Counted from the stretch's first letter, positions 45,018 through 54,987 are shown. The stretch: DNA of 64,000 nt from Wenyingzhuangia aestuarii (GCF_011927765.1 NZ_JAATJG010000003.1:230056-294055); one strand, 5' to 3'. The notes: generated from the letters alone by a model not told the origin. Program-made: numbers and translations.

Positions 45018-46670
45018 TTAACTATTAAAAATTTGTTCAATAATGGCTTCGGTAATTGCGTATGTTGGAACAACTCCTTTCATACCTAAACCTCCTGATG
45101 CTAATGTACTACCTGAATGTAACGGATTATCAGAAGCATAATAAGCATATCTTACTTTTACATTTTTAGAAATGTGATTTCTTACTTTGGAAGCTATTTG
45201 AATGGCTTTTTGGTAATGTGCACCTTCCATTTCTAAACCTACAGAATTCCAACTAGTACTTTTAAAATAATTTAGGATAAACTTGTTTTGCAAGGATGTA
45301 CCTAACACTGTAATCATATTTCCTGTAAAAGTCCTCAAATTTAATTTTTTGAATTGATTTTCATCCAATTCATTGATAAAAAAATAATTATCTGCCGTTC
45401 CTTCTGAAATATGAGCAGATGGAATCATGATATCTCCTTTATTTCCATACAAAATTCCAGCCTTTCCCATAATAGAAATTGAGTGTACATCTAACTTTAT
45501 AGCTTCTTCTGTTTCATGATTATAAGGTTTTAACAACTCATCCATAGTTTCATATGCTTGTTCTCCAAAAGCATAATCCATCACCACAATTACTGGAGCT
45601 GTTTCTTTTTTTTGTTGGGTAAGATAACTAGTATCAATTATTTGAACATCTATATTGGCTCCAGACGTATCATCTACCTCTGTTAAACCTCTTTTTATAG
45701 CGTATTCTATAACTTGTTTTCTTTCTTTAGTAGCCGTTGCGTTACTTAGTGTTTTATAAAGCGTAAAGTTATCTTCGCTTTCATAATTTAAAGCTTGTTT
45801 TGCATACAAGACATTTAAAACAGAATGCATGTTAGAACTAATAATATGTATAGGTCTATTAAGCATTCCTTTGTTAAACAATACTTTTTTAATGCTTTTT
45901 GCCCAAATGGTTCCGTAAACGTGTTTTCCCACCTGATCTATTAAAGCATCACTAAAACGAATTAATCTATATTGATTATTTACTCTTTCTTTAGCTGCTA
46001 AATTTCCTAACCAATAAATAATATGAAACAAACGGTCTGGATAACTGTTGGTTGCTAGTTGATTATATACTGTTTTAACCTCTTCAAACCCTCTACCTAG
46101 TAAATTAGATAAATATACAAACAGCACCTCTCTATCTTCCTTAACAATTTCTTCACCAGTTAATACCAAAGCTTCTAATTTTTCCCATTCGTGAGAAACT
46201 TCTGATTTATACCCTACAAACATTCTGTTTAACAATTTGTGAGATTCTAAATACATAAAAGTTAAATGTGTTAACACATCATAAATATCAGAACGACCAC
46301 GAGTAATTTCAATATTCATTTGCTCTTTGTCTATTCTGTAACAGTTACGTCTTCTTTTGGGTGGAACTATTTTATGAAAGTGAGCTTCATCTAAGCCCTC
46401 GGTAGCGGTAAGATTTATAAAACGACAGGTTTCTATGCCTTTAGGTAATCTATCTAAAACATATAGCAAACCTTGCAGTTCAAACTTTTTAGGATCTGCA
46501 ATAGATCCATAAATTTCTGGTTGTAATTCTAAAAGGGCATTTCTTAAAGATTGCCCAGACAAACCCATAGGTTTATAATGTCCTCTATTAAACAAATGCA
46601 ACATGGTTATGTACATTGTTTCAATAGCTCTTTTAGATTTTTGTGCTTGTAATTTTTCTTGTCTATCCAT
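45018..46670 (-). CDS. DUF6909-like protein with nucleoside-phosphorylase-like C-terminus
   Basis: From the ATG at 46670 the protein has 550 residues; a TTG seven codons upstream is less likely. I believe it belongs to DUF6909, a Bacteroidota family without known function, but this is from memory. The N-terminal half is helical (KSKRAIETMYITMLHLFNRGH). The C-terminal third contains LGTSLQNK, GLEMEGAHYQ (about 478-487) and YASDNPLH, an arrangement like the purine-nucleoside phosphorylase active site (EME and SD motifs). It lies in one run with rnpA upstream and purD downstream. A nucleotide-linked role is an inference. Confidence 0.6.
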   Translation of the reverse strand: MDRQEKLQAQKSKRAIETMYITMLHLFNRGHYKPMGLSGQSLRNALLELQPEIYGSIADPKKFELQGLLYVLDRLPKGIETCRFINLTATEGLDEAHFHKIVPPKRRRNCYRIDKEQMNIEITRGRSDIYDVLTHLTFMYLESHKLLNRMFVGYKSEVSHEWEKLEALVLTGEEIVKEDREVLFVYLSNLLGRGFEEVKTVYNQLATNSYPDRLFHIIYWLGNLAAKERVNNQYRLIRFSDALIDQVGKHVYGTIWAKSIKKVLFNKGMLNRPIHIISSNMHSVLNVLYAKQALNYESEDNFTLYKTLSNATATKERKQVIEYAIKRGLTEVDDTSGANIDVQIIDTSYLTQQKKETAPVIVVMDYAFGEQAYETMDELLKPYNHETEEAIKLDVHSISIMGKAGILYGNKGDIMIPSAHISEGTADNYFFINELDENQFKKLNLRTFTGNMITVLGTSLQNKFILNYFKSTSWNSVGLEMEGAHYQKAIQIASKVRNHISKNVKVRYAYYASDNPLHSGSTLASGGLGMKGVVPTYAITEAIIEQIFNS

Positions 46671-46697
46671 ATACACTATGGAAGGTAACAATTCTAT

Positions 46698-47081
46698 TTA
46701 AGAATCTGAAGCAGGATGTAAAGATTTAAACTTTAAGAACAGTTTTTTTAACTTAGACTCTACTTTATTGTAGTCTGGCATTTTAGGTTGCATGTAAATA
46801 AACATAATATTGTAGACTTGAGAATGGTCTTCAAAAAATTCGTGTTGATGCAATCTATAAGCTTCTCTTAACAATCTTTTGATTCTATTTCTATCAACAG
46901 CGTGTTTAAAGTTTCTTTTAGGTACAGAAAAAGCAACTTTGGTGATTTGTTCTTGCTCTTTGGGAACAGGTAAAAAAATCATTTTTATAGGAAATTCTTT
47001 TACAGATTGTCCTTCTATAAACAATTGACCTATTGCTTTTCTACTTTTTAATTTTTTATCTCTACCTAACGTGAATTTCAT
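46698..47081 (-). CDS. rnpA: Ribonuclease P protein component
   Basis: RnpA assists the RNase P RNA in tRNA 5'-end maturation. From the ATG at 47081 (127 residues) the family signature NFKHAVDRNRIKRLLREAYRLH is clear (residue run interrupted by the basic helix), preceded by VAFSVPKR. The TTG at 47090 lies within the -7 box and is rejected as start. rpmH, often adjacent in other bacteria, is not here. The DUF6909-like gene follows 27 bases downstream. Confidence 0.94.
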   Translation of the reverse strand: MKFTLGRDKKLKSRKAIGQLFIEGQSVKEFPIKMIFLPVPKEQEQITKVAFSVPKRNFKHAVDRNRIKRLLREAYRLHQHEFFEDHSQVYNIMFIYMQPKMPDYNKVESKLKKLFLKFKSLHPASDS

Positions 47082-47087
47082 ACGCTG

Positions 47088-47095
47088 CAAAAATA
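47088..47095 (-). promoter_or_regulatory. -7 element for rnpA
   Basis: On the minus strand TATTTTTG matches TAnnTTTG, with a TTG 16 bases upstream, one base short of the usual range. It ends 6 bases before the ATG at 47081. Confidence 0.5.
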
Positions 47096-47122
47096 AGCAA
47101 AACCTATGCTACAAAACCTCTT

Positions 47123-49552
47123 TTAGAAAGAATAAGCTACGGCTGCCACTAAATTTCTTCCTGGAGCACTAATTGAAGAGCCAAATTCTTTGTAATGAAT
47201 GTCGAATATATTTTGCAATTGAACTTGTATTTTTAAATCGTTACTAACTCTATAATTAGAATTGATGTTTAAAACTTGCCAAGCAGGAGTTCCTTCTTCG
47301 TTTGGAGTTTCGTCTAAATTATCTATTCCCTCTACTAAATTATAATCATCTAATTCTTTAGCCAAAGACATTTTATAATCTATCATTACATCAAACTTAG
47401 ACTTGTACAAACCTAAAGACACATTGGCAAACAATGGTGGTATTGAAGACAAAGGTTGATCTGTATCGTAAGACTTTCCTTTGGTATAAGTAACACTTAT
47501 ATTTGATTTTAAACAATTGATGATTTCTGCAGACGTTCCAAAAGTTCCTCCATAAATATAAGCCTGTCCTTGATTTGTATTGGCTAAAATGGCATCATTT
47601 TCAAAAGTATCTCCATCATAATTAATACTTGTACCAAATTCCGATGAAGGAGATCTAGAAATATAATCATCTAACAAAGTATAGTATGTATTGATGTTAA
47701 ACTTTAATCTTTTTTGAAAAAAGCATTTGTTATATCCTGCTTCTATACTATATAGATGTTCTGGTTTTAATTGTGTGTTAGGTACGGTTAGCTTTCCGGA
47801 TTTTGATCTAATTTTACCTACATCATCTACATTAGGAGCTCTAAATCCTTTAGATACTACAATACTTATTTTGTCGTTAGTTCTAGGTCTGTGAATGTAA
47901 CCTATGGAACCTGTTAACGCTGTGTTATGTAACTGAATGGCATTGTCTGGAATGGCAATAGCCACGTTATTATTCCAATTTGCTTTTAACAACGTACTAG
48001 TTAATCTAACTCCTAAATTTAACGTATTTTTTTTATCTAACAATTGTCTGTAAGATGTGTAAATAGCAGCACTACTATAAGTACTTCCTCCATCTGGATA
48101 ACGAGTATCGGCATTAAAAGTTGAACTTACACCAATAATGTTGTTATTTATTACATCAATAGTTTCTCCTTTGGCTGTTGAATTTACGTTGTTGTGAACC
48201 AGTTCCATTCCATAAAACAACTTTCTGTTTCCGTCTTTGGTTAATAGTTTGTAAAAGTCGCTATTTAAAGAATATACATCTACTTCTTCAAACCTTAAAG
48301 TTCTGTCCAAAGAATTCATTTGCCTGTTAATCCTAGACTCTAAAACATTTTGATATGCCAAAGTAATGGTTCCGTTTTGCAACAAAGATTTGTAATCTTT
48401 AAATTTAGTTTGAGCAGAAACCAACAAACGTTGTTGAGGGCCATAGTACCATTCTGCAAACTTTAAATCGGCTCCTTTTTCATCATTTAATTTTCCAAAG
48501 TTTGGAATATTGCTAGATTTACTAAACTGACCATTTAACACAACATCTACAGCACTAGATATTGGAAATTTAAATTTTTGTAAGACGTCTAGTTGATTGT
48601 ATCCCGTATTTTTTTGAATATTTGGATTGCTATTTGGAGAGCTTGTTGGATAATATTTAGTTGCTGTATTTCTAGAATATTTATAAACTTTACCCCAATT
48701 ATCATAACCATGTGTTCTGTTTTTACCCATTTTTAAATCTCCAAAACTACTATAAGAAACATTAGAAAATGAAGCCCATTTTTTATGAGATGAATAAGAA
48801 GAAAAAGCAACAGTTTGCTCATTATTTACAGTGCTATGTCTATAAAAAACATCGTTCTTATTAGAAAACACACCACTATAATTTAATTTTTTGGTGTAAT
48901 AATGAACAACACCTCCTAAAGCATCGGATCCGTATGCTACAGAAGTAGGTCCAAAAACAACCTCAGCTCTTTCTATAGCCAAAGGGCTTACGCTAATAGA
49001 GTTTTGTAAATGTCCGTTTCTATAAATAGCATTATTCATTCTAACACCATCTACTACCAAAAGAATTCTGTTAGATTCCATTCCTCTAATAACAGGAGAT
49101 CCTCCTCCAAACTGAGATTTTTGAACTCTTACCCCAGGAGTATTAGCCAACATATCTGCAGAGGTTTGTGGCGATAAATTTTCTATATCTTTTTTAGTAA
49201 TGATTTCTATTTTTTCTGGAATTCGTTGCTTTTTTTCGGCAACTCTAGAAATAGATAGAACAACACTTTGTAAACCTTCGTGTTTTGATTTTAAAAGTAC
49301 TTCCTCATCAATATCAGCAAGCGTTATTTTTGATGGGAAATAATCATTATGCATAAAAACCAAAATAGCATTTTTGTTTTTTAATGATATTTTAACCTCT
49401 CCATTTGCATTTGTAATCCATAGCTTATTAGTCTCGGTATTAAGTACCTTAACTCCTTCTAATTTTTCTTGGGTATATTCATCTATCACTCTAATTTTTT
49501 GTGAAAATGAGCTAACGGAAATAAAAAAAATAAAAAATAAAACTCTCAACAT
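47123..49552 (-). CDS. TonB-dependent receptor, hemoglobin/siderophore type
   Basis: The 809-residue receptor has a signal peptide (ending SSFSQ), a carboxypeptidase regulatory-like segment (residues 19-90), and a plug. The plug carries ADMLANTPGVRVQKSQFGGGSP, VIRGMESNRILLVVDGVRMNN and FGPTSVAYGSDALGG. The barrel ends in AVAYSF. The GGSP-x-IRG-x-E-x-NR pattern is that of heme/hemoglobin/transferrin-type and siderophore receptors; the ligand is not decided. Its ATG overlaps the recO stop by one base (TAATG), so it is translationally linked to porZ-recO. No SusD partner. Confidence 0.85.
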   Translation of the reverse strand: MLRVLFFIFFISVSSFSQKIRVIDEYTQEKLEGVKVLNTETNKLWITNANGEVKISLKNKNAILVFMHNDYFPSKITLADIDEEVLLKSKHEGLQSVVLSISRVAEKKQRIPEKIEIITKKDIENLSPQTSADMLANTPGVRVQKSQFGGGSPVIRGMESNRILLVVDGVRMNNAIYRNGHLQNSISVSPLAIERAEVVFGPTSVAYGSDALGGVVHYYTKKLNYSGVFSNKNDVFYRHSTVNNEQTVAFSSYSSHKKWASFSNVSYSSFGDLKMGKNRTHGYDNWGKVYKYSRNTATKYYPTSSPNSNPNIQKNTGYNQLDVLQKFKFPISSAVDVVLNGQFSKSSNIPNFGKLNDEKGADLKFAEWYYGPQQRLLVSAQTKFKDYKSLLQNGTITLAYQNVLESRINRQMNSLDRTLRFEEVDVYSLNSDFYKLLTKDGNRKLFYGMELVHNNVNSTAKGETIDVINNNIIGVSSTFNADTRYPDGGSTYSSAAIYTSYRQLLDKKNTLNLGVRLTSTLLKANWNNNVAIAIPDNAIQLHNTALTGSIGYIHRPRTNDKISIVVSKGFRAPNVDDVGKIRSKSGKLTVPNTQLKPEHLYSIEAGYNKCFFQKRLKFNINTYYTLLDDYISRSPSSEFGTSINYDGDTFENDAILANTNQGQAYIYGGTFGTSAEIINCLKSNISVTYTKGKSYDTDQPLSSIPPLFANVSLGLYKSKFDVMIDYKMSLAKELDDYNLVEGIDNLDETPNEEGTPAWQVLNINSNYRVSNDLKIQVQLQNIFDIHYKEFGSSISAPGRNLVAAVAYSF

Positions 49553-50274
49553 TATTCCAACACTTTTGATAAAATATCTAAAGATTTTGGTCTACGAAAC
49601 GAAACCATGTGAAGTTGATAATATTTTAACAAAAGGTCTAAAACAATAGCTCTCTGATTTTTATTAAACAACGTCTTGTCTAATACATCAAATTTTATGC
49701 CTAATGCCATATTAAAAAGATGAAGCTGTTCTCCTTGAATTACATTCATTCCCTGATTTGTAATGTATTTTCCTTCTAACAAATCAAAAAAGTAACCTTT
49801 CTCTTTATTGGTTTCATCAGGATAAAAACCTAAACACTTGGTTAACTCTATTAAAAATTTAAGATGAAAATTAGCTACTTGATCGTGATAATCTAACCAA
49901 ACAATTGCGTTCTCTAAAAAATCAAATAACACATCATTCTCTCCTTCTTCTTCTTTTAAAACAGAGGATAAAAATTCTGACAAAAAAAACACAATAGATT
50001 GCTTTAACATATCTACATGTAGTGTTTGAAAAGGGTGTGAAATTTTGGCTTCGGTAATTCTATTTAAACTTCCTTTATTATTATGAGAAGCATTAATCTG
50101 TAATATGGATAAAGGGAAAAATTGAGATTTGTTTAATTTTCCTTTTTTCTTATTTAAAATTCCTTGTAATAAATAGTTTTTTACACCTTCTTCACTTGTA
50201 TAGCACTTTACAATTAAGCTTGTATCACCATACTTTACCGCACTTATTACAATGGCTTTTGTAGCTACTTGCAT
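49552..50274 (-). CDS. recO: DNA repair protein RecO
   Basis: RecO loads RecA on SSB-coated DNA in the RecF pathway. The 240-residue protein begins with the RecO OB-fold signature (TKAIVISAVKYGDTSLIVKCYT and LQGILNKKKGKLNKSQ) and has the C-terminal helical part with FLIELTKCLGFYPDE. The usual CxxC zinc motif of other RecO proteins is not seen. Its ATG shares a base with the porZ stop, and its stop shares a base with the start of the TonB receptor, so all three are one translational unit. Confidence 0.9.
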   Translation of the reverse strand: MQVATKAIVISAVKYGDTSLIVKCYTSEEGVKNYLLQGILNKKKGKLNKSQFFPLSILQINASHNNKGSLNRITEAKISHPFQTLHVDMLKQSIVFFLSEFLSSVLKEEEGENDVLFDFLENAIVWLDYHDQVANFHLKFLIELTKCLGFYPDETNKEKGYFFDLLEGKYITNQGMNVIQGEQLHLFNMALGIKFDVLDKTLFNKNQRAIVLDLLLKYYQLHMVSFRRPKSLDILSKVLE

Positions 50275-52640
50275 TAATTTACAATGGCAATTTTAGTAGT
50301 TGTATTTTCAGTACCATCGGAGTTAGAAAGTAAAACAATATAAATTCCAGAAGCTACCGAAGTTCCTCTTAAATTCTTTTTATTCCAAACTACTTTACCA
50401 CCTTGAGATTGCCCATTATCTGACACGTTTGTTTCAAAAACCAATCTACCTGAAACATCTAAAATTTTCACATTTGTTCCATCAGGTATTCCGTTACCAT
50501 CTTTTGCAACAATTGTAATTTCTTCGTGTCCTATTCTATTTCTGATAGCTGGATTAGGGTAAGCCACTATAGAGGTTATACTAGTTCCAAAAGGCTCTGA
50601 TTTATTATCATATACAACAACTCCTTTATCGGTTACCATATATATTAAGCCAGTATCTTTATCTAACTCTAAATCAATAACATTATCCGACGGTAGTGGA
50701 GAATTTGATGAGTTAAAAATGTTAAACGTAGTTTGTGCATCTGATGAAGTATAGATAACACCTGCACCACTGGTAGCAAACCATTTGTTATTTGCTTGAT
50801 CAATTAAAATTTCGTTTACTTGTGTTTCACCTAAAAACTCTCTAGCAATTCCATTTTCTTCTATAATCACTTTATTTGCAGCTCTCTTTGTTTCATTAAA
50901 TAAATTTTGATAATCATCAAAAACAACTAAACCTAAATCTGTTCCAATCCAAATTTTATTATTTTCATCAGACACTACCGATAAAACTTCACCTGAAGGC
51001 AACTCTCCTTTACCCCTTAAAGCATTGATAACTCCAAATTTTCTATCCTTTTCTTTCTCAACAGGATCTGCATTAAACACTAACACTCCATTAAAAGTAG
51101 TTCCTGCAAAAATGTTGTTATTAGCATCTACAAACATTTTATTAAGACCTTTTATTACTCCTCCATTATAAGCTAGTTCTGGAAATTGTACATTTTGAAT
51201 CCATCTATCTACTCCTGACTTTGTTCCATCATACATTGTAAATATTTTGTTATTCTTGGCTCTTGAATTTCCCACCCAAACCATGTTATTATTATCTACA
51301 ATTAAATCTGAAACCCAATCTACACTTGTATTATTAGTTTCATTATGTCCTGGTAACAATCCTGAGGTATTTACTTGATTCCATCTAGTTTTATACTCAT
51401 AGTTATTAAATTCTAAAACCCCTTTAGAATAGCTACCTCCTAAAGCTATAGAATCATCAAAAGGATCTAAAATTATTTTAGTACAATCTTGACTAGAACC
51501 TATCTGATTGTAGGCTAAAGAATTCCATGTAGATTCTTTAAAATAATCTACACCTATTCTTTTTCCTAAACCATTGTAACCATCTGTAGCAAAACCACCA
51601 TAGACGATCCATTTTTGATTGTTTTTTACTGTAATAGTAAAAGCATCATTTCTTGTTGGACCTTCTGGATGTATTTCCTGATACGTGTTTTTATCTGTTA
51701 AAGCTGTAAATAGAACTCCATAAGCGTTAGATTCAAAATAGATGTAATTATTGTTTACAATTGCTTTTTCTGTTGTGAATGAGTGACTTGTTGATGCACT
51801 TAAATTTACGTCATCAATTTTTTGATAATTTATGTTATCATATATGTTTACCAAACTAGCTGTAGTAACTACTATAGTATTATTATAAATACTTAAACTT
51901 TGAATACTATTAGACTCACTAATAATAGCAGTTGATGTATTATTAGTTGAATAAATTTTATTTCCTAAAGAAAATACAACCTCATTAGCCACCATCATTA
52001 ACTCTTGAACATTTCCACTAATTACCTGATTCCAATTATTAAAATTAATAGGACTAGATGAATTGTTTTCTGAAAGATCAAAAGAATATAATCCACCTTC
52101 TGTAGCTGCATACAATATTTGATTATCTACAATTACTTTATTTACCTTAGATGGAATTCCATCATTAGATAATCTGTAAGAGTCTCCAAATTCTAAAGCA
52201 TCAATATTTACTTCTACAATTCCAAAATCTCCATATATAAAAGCAAAATTTCCATTTCTATAAAAACCTTTAACCTCTTTGTCTACCAATATTAAATTGT
52301 CTTTAACACCTGTTAGTGGTGTTATATCATCAGTATTAGAAATAATTTCTACCAATCCGTTTTCGTAACCAATAATAACATTGTCAGAAATATGATCATA
52401 AGAAACACTACTTGTTGTATTTCCAGACAATCCATTTACAGATGAAAACTTGTTTATATCCTGCGTATCTAAATCATAAATAAACATGGCATTTTCAGAA
52501 ATTGCATATAATTTATTTCCTACTATTGTAAAATCTTTTACATCGTTGTAAGAATATAGATCTTGCCATTGATTGGAAAAGTCCTTTTGAGCAAACAAAG
52601 AATGACTTAGTATAAGTAAGAAACCTAAAAAATATTTCAT
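50274..52640 (-). CDS. porZ: Type IX secretion system protein PorZ
   Basis: PorZ belongs to the attachment complex that anchors T9SS cargo on the cell surface. The 788-residue protein has a signal peptide (ending SLFAQ), two seven-bladed beta-propellers of two-component-regulator type (KLYAISENAMFIYDLDTQ, then NKIWIGTDLGLVVFDDYQ), and a C-terminal T9SS tail (GTNVKILDVSGRLVFET, SGIYIVLL). Placement next to recO is what I know from other flavobacteria. It is first in the porZ-recO-TonB receptor run. The cargo proteins with T9SS tails at 34103 and 61392 could be its clients. Confidence 0.87.
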   Translation of the reverse strand: MKYFLGFLLILSHSLFAQKDFSNQWQDLYSYNDVKDFTIVGNKLYAISENAMFIYDLDTQDINKFSSVNGLSGNTTSSVSYDHISDNVIIGYENGLVEIISNTDDITPLTGVKDNLILVDKEVKGFYRNGNFAFIYGDFGIVEVNIDALEFGDSYRLSNDGIPSKVNKVIVDNQILYAATEGGLYSFDLSENNSSSPINFNNWNQVISGNVQELMMVANEVVFSLGNKIYSTNNTSTAIISESNSIQSLSIYNNTIVVTTASLVNIYDNINYQKIDDVNLSASTSHSFTTEKAIVNNNYIYFESNAYGVLFTALTDKNTYQEIHPEGPTRNDAFTITVKNNQKWIVYGGFATDGYNGLGKRIGVDYFKESTWNSLAYNQIGSSQDCTKIILDPFDDSIALGGSYSKGVLEFNNYEYKTRWNQVNTSGLLPGHNETNNTSVDWVSDLIVDNNNMVWVGNSRAKNNKIFTMYDGTKSGVDRWIQNVQFPELAYNGGVIKGLNKMFVDANNNIFAGTTFNGVLVFNADPVEKEKDRKFGVINALRGKGELPSGEVLSVVSDENNKIWIGTDLGLVVFDDYQNLFNETKRAANKVIIEENGIAREFLGETQVNEILIDQANNKWFATSGAGVIYTSSDAQTTFNIFNSSNSPLPSDNVIDLELDKDTGLIYMVTDKGVVVYDNKSEPFGTSITSIVAYPNPAIRNRIGHEEITIVAKDGNGIPDGTNVKILDVSGRLVFETNVSDNGQSQGGKVVWNKKNLRGTSVASGIYIVLLSNSDGTENTTTKIAIVN

Positions 52641-52666
52641 ATTACTATTTATAATTTGAATTGTAA

Positions 52667-52674
52667 CAAATGTA
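52667..52674 (-). promoter_or_regulatory. -7 element for porZ-recO
   Basis: On the minus strand TACATTTG matches TAnnTTTG and lies 26 bases before the porZ ATG. No TTG at the usual -33 distance. Confidence 0.5.
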
Positions 52675-52709
52675 AAACATAATAAACAAATTAATATTGA
52701 TTAAACCTT

Positions 52710-53183
52710 ATGAATTACAAAGAAATAGAACGTAAATTTTTAGTAAACAATCTTGATTTTATAAAAGAAAGTTTCCAAAACAATAGAATTGAACAAGGTT
52801 ATCTAAACTCTCACAAAGAAAGAGCTGTTAGAGTACGAATTAAAAACAATCAAGGATATTTAACCATTAAAGGAGAATCTAACCAAGCAGGAACTACAAG
52901 ATTTGAGTGGGAAAAAGAAATTTCTGTTTCAGAAGCCACACAATTGTTAGCCATTTGTGAACCTGGAGTTATTAGCAAAACAAGATATTTAGTAAAAAAC
53001 AATGAACACACTTACGAAGTGGATGTTTTTGATGGAGACAACAAAGGCTTAATTGTTGCAGAAATTGAACTGAGTGATGAACAAGAAGCTTTTAACAAAC
53101 CAAATTGGTTAGGTGATGAAGTTACTGGGCAGGTAAAATATTACAACTCTCAACTAAGTAAAAAACCTTTTGCAAATTGGTAA
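52710..53183 (+). CDS. CYTH-domain triphosphatase-like protein
   Basis: The 157-residue protein has the CYTH signature ExExK at its N-terminus (E5-I-E7-R-K9), followed by the beta-strand pattern of the triphosphate tunnel (RAVRVRIKNNQGYLTIKG and VDVFDGDNKGLIVAEIEL). Members act on inorganic triphosphate or other triphosphorylated substrates. It is cytoplasmic, divergent from porZ, and its stop abuts the end of the convergent hemolysin III gene with no space between. Confidence 0.88.
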   Translation: MNYKEIERKFLVNNLDFIKESFQNNRIEQGYLNSHKERAVRVRIKNNQGYLTIKGESNQAGTTRFEWEKEISVSEATQLLAICEPGVISKTRYLVKNNEHTYEVDVFDGDNKGLIVAEIELSDEQEAFNKPNWLGDEVTGQVKYYNSQLSKKPFANW

Positions 53184-53828
53184 TTATTTTATGGTGTGGT
53201 AGTAAATAGAAATAAAGTGGCATAAACTACCTAACAACACCAAAATATGGAAAATAGCGTGGTTGTATTTTATTTTATTGGCAGCAAAAAAATAGGCTCC
53301 TACAGAATAAAATATTCCACCCAATAGCAACCAACGTTGTCCCCAAAGTGGTAAGTTTTGCATTAAGGGTTTTAGAAAAAAAATAATTAGCCACCCCATA
53401 ATTAAATAGGAAAACACAGATATTATTTTATATCTACCTATAAAATATATTTTATACACAATACCTAAAATTGCTACTGTCCAAGAAATTCCAAACACCA
53501 ACCAACCTAATTTTCCATCTAACACTATCAAAGAAATAGGAGCATAAGAACCTGCAATTAACACGTAAATTGCAGAGTGATCTAAAATATTTAAATAATA
53601 CCTTACCTTTCTGTTAATAGCACTATGGTATAAAGTAGATGCTGCATATAATAATATCATACTTACTCCATAAATAGCATAACTAATAATAGTATTGGTA
53701 TCCCTAGAAACAACTGCCTTGTACATTAAAAAAGGAAACACAAAAAGACTTAAGAAAAAACCAATTGCGTGAGACCACACATTCCATTTTTCCTCAACGG
53801 CTTCGTAATATTTCACTTTAAAGTCCAT
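53184..53828 (-). CDS. Hemolysin III/PAQR family membrane protein
   Basis: From the ATG at 53828 the protein has 214 residues and seven hydrophobic segments. Family residues include EEKWNVWSHAIG, STLYHSA, LNILDHSAIYVLIAGSYAP and the C-terminal HAIFHILVLLGSLCHF, whose Ser/His/Asp residues form the zinc site of the PAQR fold. An upstream ATG at 53876 would add 16 residues and cannot be ruled out. Despite the name, the bacterial role is unclear, and hydrolase activity on lipids is suspected for the fold. It is convergent with the CYTH gene with zero gap. Confidence 0.85.
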   Translation of the reverse strand: MDFKVKYYEAVEEKWNVWSHAIGFFLSLFVFPFLMYKAVVSRDTNTIISYAIYGVSMILLYAASTLYHSAINRKVRYYLNILDHSAIYVLIAGSYAPISLIVLDGKLGWLVFGISWTVAILGIVYKIYFIGRYKIISVFSYLIMGWLIIFFLKPLMQNLPLWGQRWLLLGGIFYSVGAYFFAANKIKYNHAIFHILVLLGSLCHFISIYYHTIK

Positions 53829-53939
53829 AAGGGTTTCTTTTCTTATTAATTTACGAAAAAAGCCATTAATTAACAATTGTTAAATTGTGTTTTTACTAAA
53901 TAAATAACAGGGTTTCCTCGCTTATTTTTAATGAAAGTG

Positions 53940-53947
53940 TACTTTTG
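53940..53947 (+). promoter_or_regulatory. -7 element for trpS
   Basis: TACTTTTG matches TAnnTTTG and lies 25 bases before the ATG at 53973. It sits inside the longer reading frame that begins at 53931 and so argues for the later start. Confidence 0.5.
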
Positions 53948-53972
53948 TAGCAAACATTATTTTTTAGAGAAT

Positions 53973-54941
53973 ATGGCAAGAATTTTAACGGGTGTACAAA
54001 GCACAGGAACTCCACATTTAGGAAACTTATTAGGAGCAATTATCCCTGCTATTGAAATGGCAAACAACCCTGCAAATGAATCTTTTTTATTTATTGCAGA
54101 TTTGCATTCATTAACCCAAATAAAAGACGGAAACACCTTAAAACAAAACACCTATAGCACTGCTGCTGCTTGGTTGGCTTTTGGATTAGACATTAATAAA
54201 ACTATTTTTTACAGACAAAGTGCAATTCCACAAACTACAGAACTTACTTGGTATTTAAACTGTTTTTTTCCGTATCAAAGATTAACATTAGCACACTCTT
54301 TTAAAGATAAAGCTGATAGACTAGAAGATGTAAACGCTGGTTTGTTTGATTATCCTATGCTAATGGCTGCTGATATTTTATTGTATGATGCAGAAGTAGT
54401 ACCCGTAGGAAAAGATCAACTACAACATTTAGAAATTACTCGTGATGTTGCTAGTAGATTTAACCATCAAATGGGAGAAACTTTTGTGTTACCTGATGCT
54501 AAAATTCAAGAAGGAACCAAATACATTCCTGGTACCAACGGTGGAAAAATGAGTAAATCTCAAGGAAACATTATTGATATTTTTCAAGATGACAAAAAAT
54601 TGCGCAAGCAAGTCATGAAAATTGAAACTGACAGTACTCCTTTAGAAGAGCCTAAAAACCCAGATACCTGTAACTTATTTGCTTTGTATAAAATACTAGC
54701 TTCTAAGGAACAAATTGCAGAAATGAGAGCAAATTACGAAGGAGGTAATTATGGTTACGGACATGCCAAACAAGCTTTTTACGAATTGTTAATAGAACAG
54801 TTTAAAGAGCAAAGAGCAAAGTATAACTACTACATAGAAAACACACAAGAAATTGACAAAGCTTTAGCTATTGGAGCAGAAAAAGCTACCAAAATAGCCA
54901 ACGAAACGCTACAAAGAGTACGATTAAAACTTGGTTATTAA
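53973..54941 (+). CDS. trpS: Tryptophanyl-tRNA synthetase
   Basis: TrpS charges tRNA-Trp. From the ATG at 53973 the protein has 322 residues. The HIGH-type motif is PHLGN (14-18) after GVQSTGT, and KMSKS is seen in NGGKMSKSQGN. AHSFKDKAD and LMAADILLYDAEVVPVGKDQ belong to the Trp-specific core. An ATG at 53931 would add 14 residues but lies before the promoter box. It is a single-gene transcript ended by a strong hairpin. Confidence 0.96.
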   Translation: MARILTGVQSTGTPHLGNLLGAIIPAIEMANNPANESFLFIADLHSLTQIKDGNTLKQNTYSTAAAWLAFGLDINKTIFYRQSAIPQTTELTWYLNCFFPYQRLTLAHSFKDKADRLEDVNAGLFDYPMLMAADILLYDAEVVPVGKDQLQHLEITRDVASRFNHQMGETFVLPDAKIQEGTKYIPGTNGGKMSKSQGNIIDIFQDDKKLRKQVMKIETDSTPLEEPKNPDTCNLFALYKILASKEQIAEMRANYEGGNYGYGHAKQAFYELLIEQFKEQRAKYNYYIENTQEIDKALAIGAEKATKIANETLQRVRLKLGY

Positions 54942-54947
54942 TAAACT

Positions 54948-54987
54948 AAAAAAGGAGCTGATTTAAAATCAGCTCCTTTTTTTATGA
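54948..54987. terminator. Terminator after trpS and GH2 genes
   Basis: AAAAAAGGAGCTGAT (54948-54962) pairs with 54968-54982 over 15 bp around a 5-base loop. T residues on either strand suit both convergent transcripts. Confidence 0.85.
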
